5,438 bases of DNA, taken from the NCBI GenBank assembly GCA_030622585.1, contig JAUXFZ010000208.1:1-5438 (forward strand). The letters are read 5' to 3'. Origin of the DNA: Myxococcales bacterium. Its GTDB lineage: Bacteria; Myxococcota_A; Polyangia; Polyangiales; Houyiibacteriaceae. The notes beneath the pieces were generated by a model. That model was not told the DNA's origin. It saw only the letters and a program-made list of their open reading frames with translations, and did not search any database. Both the position numbers and the translations under genes were made by a program. Below are positions 1 through 5,065 of this stretch, piece after piece; position 1 is the stretch's first letter; every line of letters begins with the position of its first letter.

Positions 1-209
1 AAGCGCAAGGGATTGGCCTGCTCCCCATGAGCTACATGATCATGATCGCCGCATCGACCGCTTTCTCCACGCCGATCGGCTTCCAAACCAACTTGATGGT
101 CTATGGCCCGGGCGGCTACAAGTACACTGACTTCCTCCGCTTGGGCTTGCCACTTCAGGTTCTGATAGGAATCAGCACCGTCACCATCGTCAGCCTAGCC
201 TGGCTCTGA
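1..209 (+). CDS. SLC13/DASS-family permease, C-terminal fragment
   Basis: This is the 3' end of a membrane transporter that starts upstream of the window; the frame is open from base 3 to the TGA at 207-209. The visible 68 or so residues contain a small-residue helix followed by TPIGFQTNLMVYGPGGY, then a DFLRLGLPLQ segment and a last hydrophobic helix ending in LAWL. The Pro-Ile-Gly, Gln-Thr-Asn and Gly-Pro-Gly-Gly-Tyr elements are typical of the final conserved region of SLC13-type sodium/anion symporters (dicarboxylate, sulfate and related substrates). In that family it contributes to substrate and sodium binding. The substrate cannot be told from this fragment, and any TrkA-C domains of longer homologues would lie upstream. 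The next gene begins 3 bp after the stop, so the two are probably co-transcribed. Confidence 0.85.
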   Translation, partial: AQGIGLLPMSYMIMIAASTAFSTPIGFQTNLMVYGPGGYKYTDFLRLGLPLQVLIGISTVTIVSLAWL

Positions 210-212
210 GCC

Positions 213-1062
213 ATGCCGCGTTTCCCAAATGTCTCCGAACATGCGCACTCGGTCTCACCCCGGGTGTACAGCGACCTCGAGCAGCGTGCGCTTGCCAACA
301 ACGACGAAATTTACCCCCTACACATCGGTGACACCTACCGCGACCCGGTCGCTGCGGCCCAGGCCGAGCACCAACTGAGCGCGGAGCATCCAGGCCTCCA
401 TCGGTACGCGCCAGTTCACGGGGAGCCGAGCCTGATCGACGCCTTCCTCGACTACATCGATCGCCGGTACGAAGAAGCGCTCGACCGAGAGCTCGTCCAG
501 GTCATGTCGGGCGCGACCGCCGGCTTGAGCGTCGTCTGCCAGGTCTTGCTGGAGCCCGGGGACGAGGTGCTGCTTCCGTCGCCGTTCTGGCCGCTCAGCC
601 GAGGAATCATCGCCACCAAGGGAGCGGTGCCGGTCCAAGTGCCCTTCTACACGCGGCTTGACGAGCGCGGGTTCGATGTCGAAGCCGCGCTCGAAGACGC
701 GGTGACCGATCGCACCGTCGCGCTCTACATCAACACACCCAACAACCCGACCGGCCGGGTGCTCTGCGATGCAACGATCTCCTCCATGCTGCGTGTCGCC
801 AAGCGACACAATCTGTGGGTGCTGTGCGACGAGGCGTACGAGGAGATCTACTTCGACGCGGAGCCGCCCGACGCGGTGTGGAAGCGCGCCGACGTCCGCG
901 ACCGTACGATCGCATTTCACACCCTGTCAAAGACCTACGGATTCGCCGGGGCGCTCGTGCGGCGCAGGCTACGCGAAATGGGTCCGCCTATGCTTCACCT
1001 CGGTGCCCCCGGCCCGGCTCAAAGCGGCTCTCGAGAAGCTGGCTCCTCTTTTTCAAACATGA
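213..1062 (+). pseudogene. Class I/II PLP-dependent aminotransferase with internal deletion and frameshift
   Basis: The first 247 residues are a normal fold-type I aminotransferase: an HRYAPVHG segment (63-70), a SGATAGL cofactor-phosphate loop (99-105), PSPFWP (122-127), NNPTG (177-181), DEAY (206-209) and SKTYGFAG with the pyridoxal-phosphate lysine at K240. The frame then becomes Arg-rich and unrelated, running on to a stop at 1122-1124. From about 961 the +1 frame instead reads GYAKWVRLCFTSVPP and a short helix, ending PLFQT with TGA at 1060-1062. That is a proper aminotransferase C-terminus, including the Arg expected to bind the substrate carboxylate. The composite is about 283 codons against the usual 370-400, so roughly 100 codons are missing at about 951-970, with a change of frame. 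The product is expected to be inactive unless this is an assembly error. Start is the ATG 3 bp after the permease stop; no good Shine-Dalgarno is visible. Substrate specificity is unknown. Confidence 0.82.
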
Positions 1063-1456
1063 CCCGCTTGAGCCATGCGTCGATCGAGGTCGAGCCCGGG
1101 CCGGTGAGCGTGAGGCACGCGTAGACCGCCGCGTAGAGCAGCGGCAGCTCCCTGACCGCGAAGGGGTCAGCGAAATGGTGTGTGAGCGCCGCCACCATCA
1201 TCGCGATGAAAAGCGTCGCGGAGGCGAAGCGGCCGAACAGACCGAGCAGCAATAAGACCGAACACCCGACCTCTGCAAAGAGGATCAGCATGGCACTGAT
1301 CTCGGTGCCTACGTTGAGGGGATCGGGGAAGCTCTGCACGAGCGATTCGTACTCCAACGCCTTGGGAATCCCGTGGCTGAGCATCAGCAAAGACACCGAA
1401 ACGCGAAGCAAGAACACGCCATTTTCAGCCAGCGTTCGTCGCATGCGGGGCGTCAT
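1019..1456 (-). CDS. DoxX-family membrane protein
   Basis: A 145-residue integral membrane protein with four predicted hydrophobic segments, at about residues 13-30, 53-74, 78-96 and 104-119. Family hallmarks are visible in order: SHGIPK (27-32), FPDPL (43-47), the AEVGCSVLLLLGLFGR stretch (61-76), HHFADPF (93-99) and GPGSTSID (119-126). DoxX-family proteins are small quinone-linked or redox-associated membrane proteins; the exact role of this one is unknown. The frame stays open upstream to 1861, but that part is Arg-rich, matches no family and lies antisense to the zinc-ribbon gene. I therefore start at the ATG at 1456; another ATG at 1444 is possible. No clear Shine-Dalgarno is seen. The 3' end overlaps the aminotransferase remnant by 44 bp (convergent), and the start lies 14 bp from the divergent start at 1471. 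Confidence 0.86.
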   Translation of the reverse strand: MTPRMRRTLAENGVFLLRVSVSLLMLSHGIPKALEYESLVQSFPDPLNVGTEISAMLILFAEVGCSVLLLLGLFGRFASATLFIAMMVAALTHHFADPFAVRELPLLYAAVYACLTLTGPGSTSIDAWLKRVMFEKEEPASREPL

Positions 1457-1470
1457 AGTACATTGAACCA

Positions 1471-1761
1471 GTGGGGCCATGTCCAACATGCATTTCGATG
1501 CCGCTGTCGGAGTACGAGGCGAGTCCAGGCGTAAACGTCGAGCTCTGCGCACAATGCCGTGGGCTCTTCTTGGACCGTCACGAGATCCGCGAGCTCGTCG
1601 GTGGCGGGTCGCTCGCCAAAGCAACCGAAGTCGTGCCGGTGTCGCTCGGCGACGAGATGGGCATGCGATGCCCACAGTGCGTCGACCCGGTGATGCAGCC
1701 GCTTCGGGTGAAGGGCGCCGACGAGGTCGGCTCGTGGCAGTGCCGCTCGTGCGGCGGGTAA
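1471..1761 (+). CDS. Tandem TFIIB-type zinc-ribbon protein, probably truncated by an in-frame stop
   Basis: A 96-residue soluble protein with two zf-TFIIB ribbons. Ribbon one has CPTC (4-7) and CAQC (26-29) followed by RGLFLDRHEI, the usual tail of this domain. Ribbon two has CPQC (67-70) and CRSC (91-94) followed by GG and then TAA at 1759-1761. All eight zinc cysteines remain, but the expected tail after CxxCGG is cut. The same frame continues after the stop as WLGDGAFFHLASAL, which matches the missing tail (compare FLDRHEI in ribbon one). The stop therefore replaces exactly one residue. Start is GTG at 1471, because an in-frame stop lies at 1456-1458 and ATG at 1498 would lose the first CxxC. 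No Shine-Dalgarno is visible. The role is unknown: zinc binding is predicted, and nucleic-acid or protein contacts are possible. Confidence 0.75.
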   Translation: MGPCPTCISMPLSEYEASPGVNVELCAQCRGLFLDRHEIRELVGGGSLAKATEVVPVSLGDEMGMRCPQCVDPVMQPLRVKGADEVGSWQCRSCGG

Positions 1762-1914
1762 TGGCTCGGCGACGGGGCGTTCTTCCACCTCGCAAGCGCG
1801 CTCCGCACATCGCGCCGGGCGCCACGGGTCCTCGCTCCACTGACGGCCAGCCATTCGCCACGCGTCTCCAAAGGCGCGCGACTGACCCACAGCCGTAGCC
1901 AGTACGACCAAGGG
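1759..1914 (+). other. In-frame TAA and open same-frame link between zinc ribbons and the HEMGH membrane protein
   Basis: After the TAA at 1759-1761 the reading frame stays open for 51 codons, straight into the ATG at 1915. The first 14 codons encode the missing tail of zinc ribbon two. The rest encodes a polar, Ser/Arg/Ala-rich stretch that would serve as a linker. Third codon positions are mostly G or C, as in coding DNA here, although that is weak evidence in a GC-rich genome. If the stop were a sense codon the product would be a single protein of 393 residues. A one-base change from TAC, TAT, TTA, CAA or another sense codon would be enough. Also present is a TAATG overlap (ATG at 1761) opening a 45-residue basic peptide in another frame, which I regard as a shadow. 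Confidence 0.55.
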
Positions 1915-2652
1915 ATGGAGAATCTCATCGCGGTGCCGGTGGTGATGCTGTTGAGTCTGTTGTTCTGCTCGACCGGCTTCGGCCGCCTGGTCGCGTTCCT
2001 GGTAGGCATGCCTTTTCATGAGATGGGACATGCGACGGCGTCATGGATCAGCAGCCGCATCGCCATTCCGCTCCCATTCTTCACGTTCTGGTTCGACGAC
2101 CAGTCGGTCGGGATGGGGGTTATCGTGGCCACTATCCTCGGTTGGCTGCTGTTCCACACCTATCGCGAGAAGAACTGGTTCATGCTTGCCAGCGCATCGG
2201 TGGTGACCCTCGCGTGGGCGGTGATGACTTTTTTGATTCCGCGCACGCAGACCTTGATGTGGCAGGTCCTCTCTGGCGCACTGGGCGAGCTCGTGTTCGG
2301 CTCTTTCATCCTAGTCGCGTTCCACTTCGCACTCCCCGATCGCTTGCGATGGGACTTTTGGCGCTGGATCATACTCATCCCCGCGGGGCTCTGCTTCACG
2401 CAAGCGGTCATGCTGTGGCGCACCGTCTCATCGGACGTGTCGCAGATGCCCTGGGGCTCCGCTATCGGCAGCGAGAGCGACGGCGACATGAATCGCCTAG
2501 TGCAGCAGCACGGCTGGAGCGCCAACGAGCTAGCCGACTTCTACCTCAACGTAGCCTACCTTGGCCTCACCGCCCTGGTGATCGCCTACAGCTACTCGGC
2601 CTACCGGTTCATCCAGCGCAAAAGGGGGCAGTCCCTTTCTTCAAACGGTTGA
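1915..2652 (+). CDS. Multi-spanning membrane protein with HEMGH (HExxH) putative metalloprotease motif
   Basis: A 245-residue integral membrane protein. Hydrophobic segments lie at about residues 4-32, 66-82, 88-108, 118-140, 148-168 and 210-232. HEMGH at 35-39 sits at the end of the first segment, as in site-2-protease-like (M50) enzymes where HExxH is within the membrane. A GELVFG segment at 124-129, inside a later helix, offers E126 as a possible third zinc ligand. That ligand is inference: I do not see the NPDG motif of classical M50 proteases. A hydrophilic acidic loop (about 172-205) precedes the last helix. The ATG at 1915 has only an AAGGG abutting it, not a properly spaced Shine-Dalgarno; GTG at 1933 is an alternative. 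The frame is continuous with the zinc-ribbon gene upstream apart from one TAA, so this may be the C-terminal half of a broken longer gene. It ends 1 bp from the convergent ferredoxin stop. Substrate unknown. Confidence 0.72.
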   Translation: MENLIAVPVVMLLSLLFCSTGFGRLVAFLVGMPFHEMGHATASWISSRIAIPLPFFTFWFDDQSVGMGVIVATILGWLLFHTYREKNWFMLASASVVTLAWAVMTFLIPRTQTLMWQVLSGALGELVFGSFILVAFHFALPDRLRWDFWRWIILIPAGLCFTQAVMLWRTVSSDVSQMPWGSAIGSESDGDMNRLVQQHGWSANELADFYLNVAYLGLTALVIAYSYSAYRFIQRKRGQSLSSNG

Positions 2653-2653
2653 C

Positions 2654-3007
2654 CTAGGCGGTCAGGTTCCACTTGGTTTTGTTCTCGGCGACCTGCTCGG
2701 GAGTCGGCTGGTCCGTTCCCTCGTTGACGGGCACCTCGAAGTCATCCTGGCTTTCCATCATCTTGGCGTTGAGCGGAGTGTCCGCTTCGAAGACCTCCGG
2801 AACGGACGCGTCTTCGTAGATGGCTTCCCAAGGGCACTCCGGCTCGCACGCGCCGCAGTCGATGCACTCTTCCGGTTGGATGTACAGCTGGTTCGGGAAC
2901 GTCGCTTTATCGTCGCCCTTGTACTCGTAGATGCACTCGACGGGACAAACATCGACGCAAGAGATGTCGAGGCAGTCGCGGCAAAGACGTGTAATGACCC
3001 AGGTCAT
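2654..3007 (-). CDS. Seven-iron-type (FdI-like) ferredoxin
   Basis: A 117-residue soluble electron carrier. The N-terminal cluster region reads CRDCLDISCVDVCPVEC, with cysteines at 9, 12, 17, 21 and 25. The second region, ECIDCGACEPECPW, has cysteines at 48, 51, 54 and 58. By analogy with Azotobacter FdI, C9, C17 and C58 would bind a [3Fe-4S] cluster and C21, C48, C51 and C54 a [4Fe-4S] cluster. C12 and C25 correspond to its non-ligand cysteines. The loop between the two regions is about eight residues longer than in FdI, and an acidic C-terminal tail of about 50 residues follows. The ATG at 3007 is chosen because it begins MTWVIT, the normal ferredoxin start, and has GGAGGG six bases upstream; the frame extends a further 19 codons without family resemblance. 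The cytochrome gene lies 75 bp upstream on the same strand and is probably co-transcribed. Confidence 0.93.
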   Translation of the reverse strand: MTWVITRLCRDCLDISCVDVCPVECIYEYKGDDKATFPNQLYIQPEECIDCGACEPECPWEAIYEDASVPEVFEADTPLNAKMMESQDDFEVPVNEGTDQPTPEQVAENKTKWNLTA

Positions 3008-3013
3008 CGGATT

Positions 3014-3019
3014 CCCTCC
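3014..3019 (-). promoter_or_regulatory. Shine-Dalgarno of the ferredoxin gene
   Basis: The minus strand reads GGAGGG six bases before the ATG at 3007. It is the strongest ribosome binding site in the window and settles the start in favour of 3007 over the upstream in-frame ATG at 3064. Confidence 0.85.
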
Positions 3020-3082
3020 GGAAAAAAGTGGCTGAACGCTAGCAGGGGCTCCCAGCTCGGTCAAAGACGGCTGTTCGGCTCC

Positions 3083-3565
3083 CTATCCCTTGGTTTTCGG
3101 CGCGCTCGGATGGCAGCCGGCGCAGGTGAAATTCTCGACGCCGATGAGCTTGCCCATTGCCGGCGTGACCGTCTCCTGCATGAACTTCACCATCTCGGGG
3201 AAGGTCGACAGCATGCCGCGATGCCCCGGGGTCCCCTCGGGCGGGACGATGTACATGGACGGCGCGGGCATCTTGAAGTCGATCTCGCGCATCTCCTCGC
3301 CGTGACAGTCAACACAGTCGAACCCGGCAAACTCTTCGGCATCATGGGCCGCGAAGAGCTCCTTCATGATCGGATTCACCTTGCCGATCATATAAAACTC
3401 CTTGTCCGCGACGCTCATCTCTCCCCAGGGAGAATCGGGCGGAGTCACCCCCATAGCCTCGATCGCGCTTACTTTGCCGGTGCTCCCGGACGTGGACTTC
3501 GACCCGCCGCAGGCCCCCAAGAGCAACACGAGCCCGAAGGCGACTGATTTCATACTTCCTGTCAT
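3083..3565 (-). CDS. Diheme c-type cytochrome lipoprotein
   Basis: A 160-residue exported protein. The N-terminus is a lipoprotein signal: a short basic start, VAFGLVLLL, then the lipobox LGAC with lipidated Cys19, followed by a Ser/Gly/Thr-rich tether. Two heme c sites are present, CVDCH (84-88) and CAGCH (148-152). Met residues lie between the sites, in MVKFMQE and PAMGKL, and could act as axial ligands. The spacing of Met and CxxCH, with an FPEMVKFM helix before the second site, resembles the photosynthetic-reaction-center cytochrome c subunit superfamily found in many non-phototrophs; that assignment is tentative. It probably transfers electrons at the outer face of the inner membrane or in the outer membrane. 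The start could be ATG 3565 or ATG 3553; the latter gives MKSVAFG and has AGGAAG close upstream. The ferredoxin gene follows 75 bp downstream on the same strand. Confidence 0.85.
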   Translation of the reverse strand: MTGSMKSVAFGLVLLLGACGGSKSTSGSTGKVSAIEAMGVTPPDSPWGEMSVADKEFYMIGKVNPIMKELFAAHDAEEFAGFDCVDCHGEEMREIDFKMPAPSMYIVPPEGTPGHRGMLSTFPEMVKFMQETVTPAMGKLIGVENFTCAGCHPSAPKTKG

Positions 3566-3571
3566 CGCCGC

Positions 3572-3587
3572 GCATGGTAATTCATGC
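3572..3587. repeat. Short inverted repeat GCATG-N6-CATGC between divergent genes
   Basis: Five-base arms separated by GTAATT sit in the 25-37 bp between the start of the cytochrome gene (minus strand) and the hydrolase start (plus strand). The placement suits an operator for either promoter, or simple chance. The arms are short and the centre is AT-rich relative to its surroundings. No consensus regulator site is recognised. Confidence 0.3.
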
Positions 3588-3590
3588 CTC

Positions 3591-4439
3591 GTGACACGCC
3601 AATTCGGACTGGCCTCGGTGGTCGTAGTCGCAATAGTGTGGGTGGCTATGGGCTTGTTCTCGGAGTTTCAACGACAAATGGTGTTCCCGGGGCCTCAAGG
3701 CGTCGACGAATCGCTATTGAGCAACGTCGCCGCGCAGGTGGGCGCCACCGAGCTCCGTGTCCCGACCGAAGACGGAGAGACCCTCTACGGGTGGCATCGT
3801 GCCGCCGTTCGCACCGGCCCTCGGCGGGTCCTGCTCTACTTTCACGGCAACGCGTCCTCGCTACTCGCGCAGGTCGAGCTGCAGAACTTGTTGCTCAGCG
3901 AGGGCTGGGACTTCGTCGGTATTCACTACCGGGGCTACCCCGGAAGCACCGGGGTGCCGGGTGAAGCCGGCCTGCACAAGGATGCGACGGCGGCGTGGCA
4001 ATGGGTCACCGGCGAGCTGCGCGCGGATCCCGGCCGCATCGCGATCCACGGGCGCAGCCTCGGGGGCGGCGTGGCGGCGCAACTGGCGGCGAGGGTGAGC
4101 GCGGGCGCGCTGGTGCTCGAATCGACCTTCACTTCGGTCGTCGACCTCGCAAAAGAACACTACCGCTGGCTTCCCATTGGCCGCGTGCTCGAGCACCGCT
4201 TCATGACGCGGGACTTTGCGGGACAGGTGTCATGCCCGTTGCTCGTCGCACACGGAGCAGCGGATTCGATCATCGACGTGCACCACGGCAAAGAGCTCGC
4301 CAGGATGTTTCATGCCGAGCAGTACATCGAAGTCCCGCGGATCGACCACAACGATATGCTCCTCGTCGGCTTAATCGCGACTCGATACGTCGATTTCCTC
4401 GAAGGCGCGATACCCGCCGCTCGTTCGGAGCTAGAGTAA
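3591..4439 (+). CDS. Membrane-anchored alpha/beta hydrolase (serine hydrolase)
   Basis: A 282-residue protein from GTG 3591. An N-terminal hydrophobic segment (about residues 5-21) is followed by the QRQMVFPGPQG stretch commonly seen in BEM46/YqkD-like hydrolases. The hydrolase core then follows: the oxyanion loop HGNA (85-88), HYRGYPGSTG (112-121), the nucleophile elbow GRSLG (154-158) with Ser156, the acid Asp225 in HGAADSIID, and His253 in IDHNDM. The triad is complete, so an active esterase or peptidase-like hydrolase anchored at the inner membrane is expected; the substrate is unknown. The frame is open from 3402, but that part is antisense to the cytochrome. I choose GTG 3591 because it begins immediately before the membrane segment; ATG 3648 is a shorter alternative that removes most of it. 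No strong Shine-Dalgarno is visible. A probable lipoprotein gene starts 5 bp after its TAA. Confidence 0.88.
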   Translation: MTRQFGLASVVVVAIVWVAMGLFSEFQRQMVFPGPQGVDESLLSNVAAQVGATELRVPTEDGETLYGWHRAAVRTGPRRVLLYFHGNASSLLAQVELQNLLLSEGWDFVGIHYRGYPGSTGVPGEAGLHKDATAAWQWVTGELRADPGRIAIHGRSLGGGVAAQLAARVSAGALVLESTFTSVVDLAKEHYRWLPIGRVLEHRFMTRDFAGQVSCPLLVAHGAADSIIDVHHGKELARMFHAEQYIEVPRIDHNDMLLVGLIATRYVDFLEGAIPAARSELE

Positions 4440-4444
4440 CGGCC

Positions 4445-5011
4445 GTGCTGCGAGTCGTCCTTACAGTCGTCCTTGGGTGCCTCTCGTGCGTGGGACTCGG
4501 CTGTGGACGCGGCAAGCAACAAGCCGTGGTCATCAATCCGAGCACCATGCGCATGAGCCCCACCTCCGTTCCAGGTGATCCCTTCGGCTCGGCTAGCCCC
4601 GCGTACGCCAGGCTGGTCGAGGTCGTGAACGCCGCGTACGCCGCGAAGTGGAACGGCGCACTCGAAGACTTCGCGCCGTGGCTCGAAGAGCAAACCACCG
4701 CCGTCGAGCGGGCGCTCGCCTTGTTGAAGGCCATCCGCATGGGGCCGCTCGATGTCTATTCGGTGGCGAACGGGCGGATCGCAAGCGTCTATGATCAAAT
4801 CGCCGTCGCGCTCACCGAAGCTTCACGGCTCGCCGAGGCGGAAGGGCTCGACGCGGACTGGAAAGACCAGGAAGCACGTGTGTGGGCCCAGTCCAACTCG
4901 TTCTGGGCACGCTGCGCACGCGGTTGCAGCACGGGGGGAACGCACCTGGACGCCTGGGACCTCCGGTGCCAGGCCGGGCAAGCACATAGCCAAGCAAAAT
5001 TAGGCCTTTAG
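4445..5011 (+). CDS. Hypothetical probable lipoprotein with Cys-containing C-terminus
   Basis: I do not recognise a family. The 188-residue product from GTG 4445 starts with a hydrophobic export signal containing three closely spaced cysteines (C12, C15, C20). C20 in GLGC followed by GRGK is the likeliest lipidation site, although Gly at -3 is atypical; VLGC at C12 is an alternative. The mature part has a short Pro/Ser/Met-rich linker, a mostly helical region (about 52-150) rich in Ala, Leu and Glu, and a C-terminus with C157, C161 and C175 that could form a disulfide in the periplasm. The GTG lies 5 bp after the hydrolase stop, indicating translational coupling and an operon. The frame is open much further upstream, but that part overlaps the hydrolase in another frame and is Arg-rich shadow sequence. 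It ends with TAG at 5009-5011. Confidence 0.72.
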   Translation: MLRVVLTVVLGCLSCVGLGCGRGKQQAVVINPSTMRMSPTSVPGDPFGSASPAYARLVEVVNAAYAAKWNGALEDFAPWLEEQTTAVERALALLKAIRMGPLDVYSVANGRIASVYDQIAVALTEASRLAEAEGLDADWKDQEARVWAQSNSFWARCARGCSTGGTHLDAWDLRCQAGQAHSQAKLGL

Positions 5012-5065
5012 CCTCGTCTGAAATCGCCTCGACAGCCTAAGTGAAACATGTTCTATTTCTTCCCT

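Noticed and set aside
318..920. Long minus-strand open frame opposite the aminotransferase
   Set aside because: Antisense to a clearly recognisable aminotransferase; its product is rich in Arg, Asp and Val with no motifs, as expected from a GC-rich shadow.
1457..1861. N-terminal extension of the DoxX open frame
   Set aside because: Arg-rich with no family resemblance, and antisense to the zinc-ribbon coding sequence with its eight ordered cysteines.
1761..1898. 45-residue basic peptide starting at a TAATG stop-start overlap
   Set aside because: It is out of frame with the conserved ribbon tail encoded by the same DNA, is low-complexity Arg/Pro-rich, and has no ribosome site other than the overlap.
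2004..2013. Perfect 10-bp palindrome AGGCATGCCT
   Set aside because: Lies within the coding sequence of the HEMGH protein with no regulatory context.
3047..3083. Direct repeat GGCTCCC at 3047 and 3077
   Set aside because: Only seven bases, two copies, and no link to a promoter element; expected by chance in GC-rich DNA.
3402..3590. N-terminal extension of the hydrolase frame
   Set aside because: Antisense to the cytochrome lipoprotein signal and tether; hydrolase similarity and the membrane anchor begin only after 3591.
3995..4444. Upstream part of the frame that ends as the lipoprotein
   Set aside because: Overlaps the hydrolase catalytic core in another frame and is Arg/Gly/Pro-rich; the export signal begins at GTG 4445.
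5002..5014. Possible terminator hairpin AGGC-CTTTA-GCCT after the lipoprotein
   Set aside because: Four-base stem and no following T-run; too weak to call.
5045..5052. Palindrome AACATGTT before the flavoprotein gene
   Set aside because: Eight bases only and does not extend; it also overlaps a possible start codon at 5048, so there is no support for an operator.
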